Assembly: GCF_007829885.1 (NCBI RefSeq)
Contig: NZ_VIWW01000001.1
Span: forward strand, 6,014,001-6,078,000
Source of the DNA: Streptomyces brevispora
GTDB taxonomy: Bacteria; Actinomycetota; Actinomycetes; Streptomycetales; Streptomycetaceae
Direction: 5' to 3'
DNA: 64,000 bases
Each line of letters opens with the position of its first letter. Position 1 is the first letter of the stretch. The notes beneath the pieces were generated by a model, which was given only the letters and a program-made list of their open reading frames with translations, was not told where the DNA came from and made no database searches. Shown in pieces: positions 35,100 through 43,462 of this stretch. The position numbers and the translations under genes are program-made.

Positions 35100-35897
35100 A
35101 TGCTCACCACCCGTTTTGTCGACGGAGCCCCCAACTGGATGGATCTCGGCACCCCGGATCTCGATGGGGCCACGGCCTTCTACACCGCCCTCTTCGGCTG
35201 GGAGTACGAGGCCGGAGGTCCCGAGACCGGTGGCTACGGGATGTTCTCGCTGGCCGGGAAGACGGTCGCGGGTGCGATGACGGTCACCGAGGAGCAGGCG
35301 AAGTCCTCGTGGTCGGTGTACTTCCAGTCGGGGGACGCCGATGCCACCGCGCAGCTCGTGGAGCAGTCCGGCGGGACGGTGCCGTTCGCTCCCATGGACG
35401 TGCTGGAGTTCGGCCGGATGGGCGGATTCACCGACCGGGGCGGGGCGTACTTCGGTATCTGGCAGCCGAAGCAGCTTCCGGGACTCGGGGTCGTCGGGGA
35501 CACCGGCAGCCTGTGCTGGGTGGAGCTGTACACCCCGGACGTCCCGGCCGCCGCGGCGTTCTACGGTGCTGTCCTCGGGTGGGAGAGCAGCCAGATGCCC
35601 TATCCGGGCGGCGGTGGCTCGTACACCATGGTCCGGACGGCAGGCGGCGACGAGAGCGGCTTCGGCGGGCTCGTCCCGCTCGGGGCCGTACCGGTACGGG
35701 CGGTCGTGGGGCCGCACTGGCTGCCGTACATCGAGGTCGACGACTGCGACGCCACGGTGGCGGAGGCCGAGCGGCTGGGTGGCAAGCTGACGCTGGAACC
35801 GCTGGAGATGGAGGGCGTGGGCAGGTTCGCCAACGTCACCGATCCCCACGGTGCGCCGTTCGCCGTGATCAAGAGCGCCGAGACGCCCGCCGGCTGA
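35100..35897 (+). CDS. VOC-superfamily protein with two glyoxalase-like domains
   Basis: 265 aa, cytoplasmic. Two halves repeat the beta-alpha-beta-beta-beta pattern: NWMDLGTPDLDGATAFYTALFGW with FGIWQPK, and LCWVELYTPDVPAAAAFYGAVLGW with DPHGAPFAVIK. The family includes dioxygenases, glyoxalases and antibiotic-binding proteins; the residues seen do not decide which. ATG at 35100 follows GAAGGAGCGCACC. Confidence 0.85.
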   Translation: MLTTRFVDGAPNWMDLGTPDLDGATAFYTALFGWEYEAGGPETGGYGMFSLAGKTVAGAMTVTEEQAKSSWSVYFQSGDADATAQLVEQSGGTVPFAPMDVLEFGRMGGFTDRGGAYFGIWQPKQLPGLGVVGDTGSLCWVELYTPDVPAAAAFYGAVLGWESSQMPYPGGGGSYTMVRTAGGDESGFGGLVPLGAVPVRAVVGPHWLPYIEVDDCDATVAEAERLGGKLTLEPLEMEGVGRFANVTDPHGAPFAVIKSAETPAG

Positions 35898-35972
35898 CCC
35901 GGCGAAGGCCCGCGGCCGATGGTTGATGGATCGTTGATCAGTCGTTTATCGCGGCACGGCACTGTGTGCGTC

Positions 35973-36227
35973 ATGCTGATCAACACCCCGACCGACCCCG
36001 CTCTCGCCTGGCAGGAGACAGCGCTGTGCGCGCAAGCGGGGCCCGAGTTCTTCTTCCCCGCCCCCGGCAGCTCCACCCGGGAGGCCAAGCAGCTCTGCAA
36101 CGCCTGCGAAGGGCGTCTGGCCTGCCTGGAGTACGCCCTCGACAACGACGAGCGCTTCGGCGTGTGGGGCGGTCTCTCCGAGAAGGAGCGGGACCGGCTG
36201 CGCAGAGTCGGGCGCGAACAGGCGTGA
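35973..36227 (+). CDS. WhiB-like iron-sulfur regulatory protein
   Basis: 84 aa from ATG at 35973; an in-frame ATG at 35919 would add 18 residues. The four [4Fe-4S] cysteines are Cys19, Cys42, Cys45 and Cys51 (C-x22-C-x2-C-x5-C), followed by the GVWGGLSEKERDRLRR turn and basic helix. The sequence around the cluster (WQETALCAQAGPEFFFP, STREAKQLCNACE) is close to that of developmental WhiB itself, but this appears to be a paralogue; no developmental partner gene is next to it. These proteins bind sigma factors and respond to redox state. Confidence 0.9.
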   Translation: MLINTPTDPALAWQETALCAQAGPEFFFPAPGSSTREAKQLCNACEGRLACLEYALDNDERFGVWGGLSEKERDRLRRVGREQA

Positions 36228-36300
36228 GCGCGCCCTGCGCGTGCAACCAGGGGACCGAGGTGGCGGCCTGAGCCGGGCGCTGAGTCGGCGGCCGCTCGCG

Positions 36301-37221
36301 TCAGGACTCGACGTGGAACGTCTCGCCGTACATCTTCCAGGTCAGCGGCGGCTTCATCCCCAGGTTGCCGTCGTACAGGAACTCCCGCTGCGCCGTGTCG
36401 ATGCGCGAGGTGTCGTGCTGGGTCTTCTTCGACTTCATCACGACACGCGCGGCGTCCAGGAAGGCGTCCAGGTAGACCTTCTCGTCGCCGCCCTCGTCGA
36501 CCGTGTCGGCCTCGGCCAGCGCGGTCTTCCGGATTCCGTAGAAGGCGTCCGGGGCCGTTCCGGGGCCGTGCAGCACCATGGCGTCGAAGTAGATGAACTG
36601 GCCCAGGGTGCCGAGCCCGTCCAGTTTGGCCAGCCGGACGGCCGGCCCGAAGTACTGCTTGTCCCTGATCCGGTCCTGCGCGGCGCGGAACGCCGGGTCG
36701 GCGGCCGACTTCTTCCATGCGGCGGTGAAGCCGGGGTCGAGACCCTTGTGCGAGGCGGTGCCGTCGACCTTGCGCAGGGCCGGGACGAAGTGCGTCAGCG
36801 GGCTGTCCGGGTGGTCCTTGGTGAACGCCTCGACGAACGTGAGCATGTCGTGCGTACCGGAACAGAATCCGACGATCCCGGCCGTGTAGCCGGTGCCGTC
36901 GTTGTTGTCGCGGATCGTGGCGTACTGACTGCGCCAGTCCAGCGTCGAACTCTCCGAGGTCGCCAGCAGTTTCCAGGCGAGCTCACGCATCGCCGGCGCG
37001 TCCAGTCCGGCCGGCATCGCCTCGACGCGCTCGTCCAGCTGCCGGCGTTCCTCTTCGTTCGCGGCGGCGTACGGGTCGGGGCCCACGGACGAGTCGGCAG
37101 GGTCCGCCGCCGTCGGGGATTTCTCGGGCAGTTCGGGATCGCCGCCTCCACTGTTGAAGAGTATGGAGGCGGCGATGGCTATCGGCGCGGCGAACAGAAC
37201 GAAACGCGTCACAGGTTTCAC
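36301..37221 (-). CDS. csn: Exported GH46 chitosanase
   Basis: 306 aa, GTG start near 37221 (a second GTG lies 6 bases further upstream). Signal or anchor segment FVLFAAPIAIAASILF at about 7-22, then a polar linker and the catalytic domain from about residue 70. Glu90 in ATSESSTLDW and Asp108 in NNDGTGYTAGI match Glu22 and Asp40 of the Streptomyces N174 enzyme with the same 18-residue spacing. VGFCSGTHDML and HGPGTAPDAFYGIRKTA are further family motifs. Cuts chitosan endolytically. The gene stands alone, convergent with the Wbl gene. Confidence 0.93.
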   Translation of the reverse strand: MKPVTRFVLFAAPIAIAASILFNSGGGDPELPEKSPTAADPADSSVGPDPYAAANEEERRQLDERVEAMPAGLDAPAMRELAWKLLATSESSTLDWRSQYATIRDNNDGTGYTAGIVGFCSGTHDMLTFVEAFTKDHPDSPLTHFVPALRKVDGTASHKGLDPGFTAAWKKSAADPAFRAAQDRIRDKQYFGPAVRLAKLDGLGTLGQFIYFDAMVLHGPGTAPDAFYGIRKTALAEADTVDEGGDEKVYLDAFLDAARVVMKSKKTQHDTSRIDTAQREFLYDGNLGMKPPLTWKMYGETFHVES

Positions 37222-37331
37222 GGGCACAGAGTACGGTCCCCGCGCCCGCGGTGAGGGGGCACCCCACCTGCACATCCGCGGGGGCGGGCTGCCAGCGGCC
37301 CGGCCCCGCGGGGGACACGCGGTGCGGGCCG

Positions 37332-38306
37332 TCAGGCCTGGGCGCGGGCCGCCATCCGCACCTTGCGGGCGGCCAGCTTCGCGTCGAACTTCGAGGCCTC
37401 GGCGTCCAGTCCGTTCATGTACAGACCGAGCTCCTCCTGGGCCTTCAGGCCCTCCGGGCCCAGACCGTCGATGTCCAGCACCTTCAGGTACCGCAGCACC
37501 GGCTGGATGACGTCGTCGTGGTGGATCCGCATGTTGTAGATCTCGCCGATCGCCATCTGCGCGGCGGCCCGCTCGAAGCCGGGCATGCCGTGGCCGGGCA
37601 TCCGGAAGTTCACGACGACATCGCGCACGGACTGCATGGTCAGGTCGGGTGCGAGCTCGAAGGCCGCGCCGAGGAGGTTGCGGTAGAAGACCATGTGCAG
37701 GTTCTCGTCGGTGGCGATCCGCGCCAGCATCCGGTCGCAGACCGGGTCGCCCGACTGGTGGCCGGTGTTCCGGTGGGACACCCTGGTCGCCAGCTCCTGG
37801 AAGGCCACGTAGGCCACGGAGTGCAGCATCGAATGCCGGTTGTCGGACTCGAAGCCCTCCGCCATGTGCGCCATCCGGAACTGCTCCAGCTTGTCCGGGT
37901 CCACGGCACGCGACGTGAGCAGGTAGTCGCGCATCACGATCCCGTGCCGGCCCTCCTCGGCCGTCCAGCGGTGCACCCAGGTGCCCCAGGCGCCGTCGCG
38001 GCCGAAGAGCGAGGCGATCTCGTGGTGGTAGCTGGGGAGGTTGTCCTCCGTCAGCAGGTTCACGACCAGCGCGATCTTGCCGATGTCGGTGACCTTGGAC
38101 TGCTCGGACTCCCACGCCTCGCCGTCCTCGAAGACGCCGGGGAAGTTCCGGCCGTCGGAGAACGGCACGTACTCGTGGGGCATCCAGTCCTTGGCGACCT
38201 TGAGATGGCGGTTGAGTTCCTTCTCCACCACCTCTTCCAGCGCGTACAGCAGTTGGGCGTCGGTCCACGCCTGCGAACTGCCGAGGTGGGGAGAGGTGAT
38301 CGTCAC
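37332..38306 (-). CDS. Acyl-[ACP] desaturase (soluble diiron)
   Basis: 324 aa. Introduces a cis double bond into acyl chains on acyl carrier protein, using a diiron centre. Iron ligands are seen in LTEDNLPSYHHEI, the TAEEGRH motif, and ATDENLHMVFYRN; QELATRVSHRN is also characteristic. Cytoplasmic, helical. ATG at 38306 follows a GGAGCCACC ribosome site. The upstream operator at 38333-38367 indicates repression by a TetR-type fatty-acid regulator. Confidence 0.92.
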   Translation of the reverse strand: MTITSPHLGSSQAWTDAQLLYALEEVVEKELNRHLKVAKDWMPHEYVPFSDGRNFPGVFEDGEAWESEQSKVTDIGKIALVVNLLTEDNLPSYHHEIASLFGRDGAWGTWVHRWTAEEGRHGIVMRDYLLTSRAVDPDKLEQFRMAHMAEGFESDNRHSMLHSVAYVAFQELATRVSHRNTGHQSGDPVCDRMLARIATDENLHMVFYRNLLGAAFELAPDLTMQSVRDVVVNFRMPGHGMPGFERAAAQMAIGEIYNMRIHHDDVIQPVLRYLKVLDIDGLGPEGLKAQEELGLYMNGLDAEASKFDAKLAARKVRMAARAQA

Positions 38307-38332
38307 GGGTGGCTCCTGGGGACGGGAGAATT

Positions 38333-38367
38333 ACCTACGGCTTCGTAGGTTACGAGACCGTAGGTTA
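38333..38367 (-). promoter_or_regulatory. Triple half-site operator ahead of the desaturase
   Basis: ACCTACG (38333-38339) faces CGTAGGT (38344-38350), and a further CGTAGGTTA copy sits at 38359-38367, exactly 15 bp after the first CGTAGGTTA (38344-38352). The array lies 27-61 bp before the desaturase start. Such AACCTACG/CGTAGGTT sites are typical of TetR-family repressors, including ones for desaturases. No regulator gene is adjacent. Confidence 0.65.
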
Positions 38368-38786
38368 AAACGGCGGTAAGGCCGGAGCCAACCTCGTCTG
38401 GGTAATGATCGGTTACGCAATGCCATATATGCAGGTCAGGCGCATATGTGGAATGTCAGGTCGAGTGTGGGGAAGGCGCTCGGAAGGAGGAAAAGCCGGG
38501 CCCGGCCCCCGGCGGCGGTGGGCTCCGAACAGTCGGCGTACTCGGAGCGCACGCGCACAGGGGGCTCGGCCGAGAGCCGGGCCATCAGGTCGGGGCTCGG
38601 CAGCCGGGGAGCGCCGCAGCGCCGACGTGTGGCTGCCGGCCGCCGCGGTCGACGCGCAGGGCGGGGACTGGGGGCTCGCCCCCCGCTGACGGCATCCGGT
38701 GGCTCCAAGACGTGGGCATTACTGCACCCACAGCCCCCACGCCGCCGCCCACGTGCGCTTCCCCTGTAGTTCCCCCGTCCCGCAGC
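38368..38786. other. Intergenic region with no recognised gene
   Basis: About 420 bp between the desaturase promoter and the ABC-F stop. Several open frames exist but none has a ribosome site or Streptomyces-like codon bias. The only clear structure is a 12-bp GCCGGGCCCGGC palindrome near 38495. Nothing further can be supported. Confidence 0.5.
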
Positions 38787-40418
38787 TCACATCCCCGCGC
38801 GCACCTCCTCGGCCGTGGTGTCCCGGAGTTCGCCGTCGAGCAGCAGCCAGCGCGTGATTCCGAGTGATTCCAGGAACGGCACGTCATGGCTCGCCACGAT
38901 GAGCGCTCCCTCGTACGAATCCAGTGCCGCCGTCAGCCGGCGCACGCTCGCCAGATCCAGATTGTTCGTCGGTTCGTCCAGCATGAGCAGCTGAGGCGCC
39001 GGTTCGGACAGCAGCAGTGCGGCCAGAGCCGCACGGAACCGCTCCCCGCCCGACAGGGTGCCCGCGGGCCGGTCCGCCCGTGCCCCCTTGAACAGAAATC
39101 GGGCCAGCCTCGCCCTGATCGCGTTGTCCGTGGTAGCCGGTGCGAACCGTGCCACGTTCTGCACCACGCTCAGCCCGTCGTCGAGCACGTCCAGCCGCTG
39201 CGGCAGAAACCGGGTCGGGAGCTGTACCGCCGCCTCGCCGGACACCGGTTCCAGCTCACCGACCAGCGTCCGCAGCAGCGTGGTCTTGCCCGCTCCGTTC
39301 CGTCCCACCAGCGCGATGCGCTCCGGACCGCGCACCTCGAACGAGCCCCGGACCCTTGCCCCGTAAGCCAGTTCCAGATCGCGCAGCACCAGTACACCGC
39401 GGCCCGGATGGACCTTGGTGTGCGGGAGCTCGACCCGGATCTCGTCGTCGACGCGCACCGCTTCCACGGCGTCGTCCAGGCGCTCCTTCGCCTCGGCCAG
39501 CCTGTCGGCGTGCATGATGCGGTGCTTGCCCGCCGACTCCTGCGCGGCGCGTTTGCGGGCGCCCATGACGATCTTCGGTTCGCGCTTCTCGTCGCTCATC
39601 CTCTGTCCGTAGCGCTTGCGCCGGGCCAGCTTGACCTGTGCCTCGGCGAGTTCGCGCTTCTGCCGGTGCACATCCGCCTCCGCGACCCGCACCATGCGCT
39701 CGGCCGCCTCCTGCTCCACGGCGAGCGCCTCCTCGTACGCCGAGAGGTTCCCCCCGTACCAGGTGACCTCGCAGCCCCGCAGATCGGCGATCTGGTCGAC
39801 GCGCTCCAGGAGTTCCCGGTCGTGACTGACGACGACCAGGACCCCGTTCCACGCGTCGACCGCGGAGTACAGCCGCTCACGTGCGTACAGGTCCAGGTTG
39901 TTCGTCGGCTCGTCGAGCAGCAGCACGTCCGGCCGGGCCAGCAGCAGCGCGGCCAGCCGCAGCAGCACGCACTCCCCGCCGGACATCTCGCCGATGGTGC
40001 GGTCGAGCCCGAGGTGCCCGAGACCGAGCTGGTCGAGCGTGGCGCGGGCCCGCTCCTCCACATCCCAGTCGTCGCCGACGGCCGCGAACCGCTCCTCGGT
40101 GACGTCGCCCGCCTCGATGGCGTGCAGCGCCTCACGGGTCGCGGCGATACCCAGGGCCGCGTCGACCCGCAGCGCGGTGTCCAGGACCAGGTTCTGCGGC
40201 AGGTAGCCGATCTCGCCCGCGGCCTTGACATGGCCCCCGGCAGGGGTGAGGTCACCGGCGATCAGCCGCAGCAGGGTGGACTTGCCGGCGCCGTTGACAC
40301 CGATGAGACCCGTACGGCCGGGCCCCACCGTGAGATGGAAGTCGTCGAACACCTCGCTGCCGTCGGGCCAGGCGAAGGAGAGGGACGAGCAGGTGATGTG
40401 TGTGAGTGGAGCTGACAA
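38787..40418 (-). CDS. ABC-F ATPase (ribosome-protection type)
   Basis: 543 aa, two ABC domains in one chain and no membrane segment. First domain: Walker A GVNGAGKST at 40-48, MSGGE signature and VLLLDEPTNNLD; second: GRNGAGKTT, LSGGERFRAA and LMLDEPTNNLD. The linker of about 80 residues between them is strongly charged (Arg/Lys/Glu), as in ABC-F factors that enter the ribosomal E site and dislodge antibiotics or rescue stalled ribosomes. TTG start at 40418 with GGGAG 8 nt upstream. Stand-alone gene, so the drug or stress is unknown. Confidence 0.9.
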   Translation of the reverse strand: MSAPLTHITCSSLSFAWPDGSEVFDDFHLTVGPGRTGLIGVNGAGKSTLLRLIAGDLTPAGGHVKAAGEIGYLPQNLVLDTALRVDAALGIAATREALHAIEAGDVTEERFAAVGDDWDVEERARATLDQLGLGHLGLDRTIGEMSGGECVLLRLAALLLARPDVLLLDEPTNNLDLYARERLYSAVDAWNGVLVVVSHDRELLERVDQIADLRGCEVTWYGGNLSAYEEALAVEQEAAERMVRVAEADVHRQKRELAEAQVKLARRKRYGQRMSDEKREPKIVMGARKRAAQESAGKHRIMHADRLAEAKERLDDAVEAVRVDDEIRVELPHTKVHPGRGVLVLRDLELAYGARVRGSFEVRGPERIALVGRNGAGKTTLLRTLVGELEPVSGEAAVQLPTRFLPQRLDVLDDGLSVVQNVARFAPATTDNAIRARLARFLFKGARADRPAGTLSGGERFRAALAALLLSEPAPQLLMLDEPTNNLDLASVRRLTAALDSYEGALIVASHDVPFLESLGITRWLLLDGELRDTTAEEVRAGM

Positions 40419-40425
40419 AACGGAA

Positions 40426-40465
40426 TCTCCCGGTTGCGAGGAAGGTCAGGGGCAACGGGATGAGA
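40426..40465 (-). promoter_or_regulatory. Hairpin able to hide the ABC-F ribosome site
   Basis: On the minus strand GCAACCGGGAGA, which contains the ribosome site, can pair with upstream TCTCATCCCGTTGC (plus-strand 40426-40437 against 40452-40465), with small bulges. Such sequestration would keep translation low until the upstream RNA is altered, as in attenuated ABC-F resistance genes. The 270 bp further upstream hold no convincing leader gene. Confidence 0.4.
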
Positions 40466-40739
40466 CACCGGTCACTGGCATTCCACGGAAGGATTCCGGA
40501 GGGTGTGGAGGAAGGCCCTGGTCACGGAGGACGGCTCGAAGAGCTGAGGTCACACTCGGGCACGCGGACATGTGAAGACATGAACCGGCGCGCAACACGG
40601 TGTCTCAAGACCTCAGACGAGCAACGTCCTACTCCGATCGACGACGACAAGGACATGGTGAACGCTACGCCGGGCCCCGGCGCGGGGCAAACGAATTAAC
40701 GGGATCCGGTCCCGCGGCGCCGCGCCCACAGGGGCCGGG

Positions 40740-41156
40740 TCAGCGGGAGCCGCCGAGCAGATCCGTCAGACTCCGGTCCAGGTCCAGGAACCGGTGCTCG
40801 GCACCGACGGGCACCAACTGCTGCGTCCGCCGCAGGAATCGGCGCAGGTCGGCCGTGCGGACGTGCACCATCGCGATGCCCTCGGGGGCGTGGAACTCCA
40901 GCACCGTACGGTCGTACCCGAAGGGCCTGATCCGTACGTCACCCACACCCGCCCGTTTGTCCATTCCCGCCGTGAGCAGTTCCCGGGAGAACTCCCAGGA
41001 CACCTCGGTGCCCTCCAGTGTCGCGGGTGCGGGGAAAGCCATCCGGATGGCGAAGGGATCGGTGCGGTCGTACTGCAGGACAGCGGGAAGCGTCTCCATC
41101 TGCGGCGCGGATGCCACCATGCGGGCCTGAACGGACTGCTCGATAACGATGGACAA
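40740..41156 (-). CDS. SsgA-like sporulation protein (SALP)
   Basis: 138 aa from a TTG start at 41156 that follows AAGGGAG. The family is restricted to morphologically complex actinomycetes and guides septation and cell-wall events. Matching features are LQYDRTDPFAIRMAFPAP, VSWEFSRELLTAGMDKRAGVGDVRI, LRRFLRRTQQLVPVGAEH and LDLDRSLTDLL. Which of the SsgA-G paralogues it is cannot be told; it is not a clear SsgB. Divergent from the exported propeller protein. Confidence 0.9.
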   Translation of the reverse strand: MSIVIEQSVQARMVASAPQMETLPAVLQYDRTDPFAIRMAFPAPATLEGTEVSWEFSRELLTAGMDKRAGVGDVRIRPFGYDRTVLEFHAPEGIAMVHVRTADLRRFLRRTQQLVPVGAEHRFLDLDRSLTDLLGGSR

Positions 41157-41347
41157 GACCTGCTCCCTTTCGCGACCGGATGAACGGGTTCCCGGCACTG
41201 ATACAGACGACGGAAGTCGCCCATCCGTGCACCCGGGGGACACGTGAGCTGCGTCACCGCGCACCGTCCCCCACTGCCTGATCATGTGCCCGCGTCCGGT
41301 CGGCGCACCCTGGACGGCGCGCGGTCCTTCGGTTAGCTTCCAGCGCC

Positions 41348-42454
41348 ATGAGGGCCAAGGGAAAGACGACGCGCCGACTGATGTCACTGGGACTGTGCGG
41401 GGCGGCCCTGGCCGCCGCGCTGGCCGCACCGGCGGCTCACGCGGCACCCGGGGAACGGCACCGGCCCGGTGACCGGCCAGTCTGGACGCCCACCGCCACC
41501 GGAACCGACGCCCGCTTCCGCGGCCTCGCCGCCGTGAGCAGCCGCACCGCGTGGCTCGCCGGCACGAAGGGCACGGTGCTGCGCACCTCCGACGGGGGCC
41601 GGCACTGGCGCGACGTCTCCCCGCCCGGCGCGGCCGAGGCCGGGCTGGAGTTCCGGGACATCGAGGCCTTCGACGCCAGGCGCGCGGTGGCACTGTCCAT
41701 CGGCGAGGGCGAGGCGTCCCGGGTGCTGCGCACCGACGACGGGGGAGCGACCTGGACCGAGTCGTTCCGCAACGGCGACGCCCGCGCCTTCTACGACTGC
41801 CTCACCTTCTTCGACAGCCGGCACGGGCTGGCCATGAGCGACCCGGTGGACGGCCGGTTCCGCATCCTGTCCACCGCGGACGGCGGCCGCAGCTGGGACG
41901 TGCTGCCCGGTACGGGCATGCCCCCGGCCCAGGACGGTGAGGCGGGGTTCGCGGCCAGTGGTCAGTGCCTGGTCAGCTCGGGGCCCGGAGACGTCTGGCT
42001 GGCGACCGGCGGGGCGGCCACCGCCCGCGTCCTGCACTCCGGTGACCGCGGGCTCACCTGGACGGCGGCCGAAACGACCCTCCCGGCCGCTGACCCGGCC
42101 CGCGGGGTCTTCGGACTGGCGTTCCGCGACCGGACCCACGGCATCGCGGTCGGCGGCGACTACCGCCCCGACCAGGAATCGCCTCGCGCCTCGGCCGTCA
42201 CCGACGACGGCGGCCGAAGCTGGCGCCGGTCGGCCGCCGCACCCGCCGCCTACCGCTCGGGCGTCGCATGGCTGCCGCACAGCCGGTCGTCCGCGCTCGC
42301 CGTCGGCCCGGCAGGCACGGACCTCACCACGGACGGCGGGCGCACCTGGCGGACGGTCGGCGCCGGCTCGTACGACACGGTCGACTGCACCGCGGACGGC
42401 GGCTGCTGGGCAGCCGGTGAACAGGGACGTGCGGCCCGGCTGACCGGTTTCTGA
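41348..42454 (+). CDS. Exported Ycf48/BNR-type beta-propeller protein
   Basis: 368 aa. Signal peptide to about residue 33 (AALAAALAAPAAHA). Repeated Asp-box turns are seen: RTSDGGRHW, RTDDGGATW, STADGGRSW, HSGDRGLTW, VTDDGGRSW and TTDGGRTW, giving a six- or seven-bladed propeller. The closest relatives are Ycf48-like and often labelled oxidoreductase, but no catalytic residues are seen. Role unknown, extracellular or at the membrane surface. Confidence 0.83.
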   Translation: MRAKGKTTRRLMSLGLCGAALAAALAAPAAHAAPGERHRPGDRPVWTPTATGTDARFRGLAAVSSRTAWLAGTKGTVLRTSDGGRHWRDVSPPGAAEAGLEFRDIEAFDARRAVALSIGEGEASRVLRTDDGGATWTESFRNGDARAFYDCLTFFDSRHGLAMSDPVDGRFRILSTADGGRSWDVLPGTGMPPAQDGEAGFAASGQCLVSSGPGDVWLATGGAATARVLHSGDRGLTWTAAETTLPAADPARGVFGLAFRDRTHGIAVGGDYRPDQESPRASAVTDDGGRSWRRSAAAPAAYRSGVAWLPHSRSSALAVGPAGTDLTTDGGRTWRTVGAGSYDTVDCTADGGCWAAGEQGRAARLTGF

Positions 42455-42510
42455 CGGTGCATGGTCACAGCTGCCAGGGGTGACGGGACAGCCTTAGGCT
42501 GGTTGGCACC

Positions 42511-43188
42511 ATGACAACGCTTGAGATGCCGTCCGACGAGGCCGGGGCGCGCGCCGTCCAGGACTCCCTGCGCGCCCGGGTGGTGCTCGACGAGCCGGGG
42601 CCGCCGCCCGGCACCGGCCGGGTGACAGGTGTCGACGTCGCCTACGACGACGAGCGCGATGTCGTCGTGGCGGCGGCCGTCGTGCTCGACGCGGCCACCC
42701 TGGACGTGGTGGCCGAGTCCACCGCCGTCGGCCGGGTCACCTTCCCGTACGTCCCCGGGCTCCTGGCCTTCCGCGAGATCCCCACCGTGCTGGCCGCGCT
42801 GGAGTCCCTGCCGGTCGACCCGGGGCTCGTCGTCTGCGACGGATACGGGCGGGCGCACCCGCGCCGCTTCGGGCTCGCCAGCCATCTGGGGGTGCTCACC
42901 GGGCTGCCGGTCATCGGCGTCGCGAAGAACCCGTTCACCTTCTCGTACGAACAGCCCGGCCCCCGTCGCGGTGACTGCTCGCCGCTGCTCGACGGGGACG
43001 AGGAGGTAGGCCGGGCGCTGCGTACCCAGGACGGCACCAAACCGGTGTTCGTCTCCGTCGGCCACCGCACCGGCCTCGACAACGCCTGTGCGCACACCCT
43101 GCTGTTGGCCCGTGACTTCCGTCAGCCCGAGACCACCCGACGGGCGGACGCGCTCTGCCGGCGGGCGCTGCGCGAGGCGACCGCCTGA
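42511..43188 (+). CDS. nfi: Endonuclease V
   Basis: 225 aa. Nicks DNA near deoxyinosine produced by adenine deamination. Active-site segments: VTGVDVAYDDER (first Asp), FPYVPGLLAFREIP (Glu), LVVCDGYGRAHPRRFGLASHLG (second Asp and DNA-binding loop) and PVIGVAKNP. Length is normal. ATG at 42511. Single gene 56 bp after the propeller gene. Confidence 0.93.
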   Translation: MTTLEMPSDEAGARAVQDSLRARVVLDEPGPPPGTGRVTGVDVAYDDERDVVVAAAVVLDAATLDVVAESTAVGRVTFPYVPGLLAFREIPTVLAALESLPVDPGLVVCDGYGRAHPRRFGLASHLGVLTGLPVIGVAKNPFTFSYEQPGPRRGDCSPLLDGDEEVGRALRTQDGTKPVFVSVGHRTGLDNACAHTLLLARDFRQPETTRRADALCRRALREATA

Positions 43189-43279
43189 GGACGCTGCGGG
43201 CGGGGGCGGTCACCGGCGTCCGGACGTCTGAGTCTCCGTACGGATAGCGTCTGCCGATCATGATCGGCACTCTGGACAC

Positions 43280-43423
43280 ATGAACGCACCTCGCACACCC
43301 GCCCGAACCGCACCTCTGCACCCTGCCCAGCGTCGCGCCGCCGCGGGCATGCTGATCGGGGGTGCGGCGGCGTTCGTCTGGGCCGGGGCGATGCTCTACA
43401 CCCTGGCCTCGTGGATTCTCTAG
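43280..43423 (+). CDS. Small single-pass membrane protein
   Basis: 47 aa, MNAPRTPARTAPLHPAQRRA then one hydrophobic helix (AGMLIGGAAAFVWAGAMLYTL) ending SWIL. Arg-rich N-terminus predicts the start inside the cell. An eight-codon frame beginning ATG 43260 ends in a TGA that overlaps its start (ATGA), which could allow coupled translation. No strong ribosome site. Function unknown. Confidence 0.55.
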   Translation: MNAPRTPARTAPLHPAQRRAAAGMLIGGAAAFVWAGAMLYTLASWIL

Positions 43424-43462
43424 GCGACCGGTGCACGGCCCGGGACACGGCCGAGCGGCGCG

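Noticed and set aside
40262..40468. Short upstream frame MSHPVAPDLPRNREIP as ABC-F leader peptide
   Set aside because: It runs far into the ABC-F coding region without a stop, so it does not behave like a regulatory leader.
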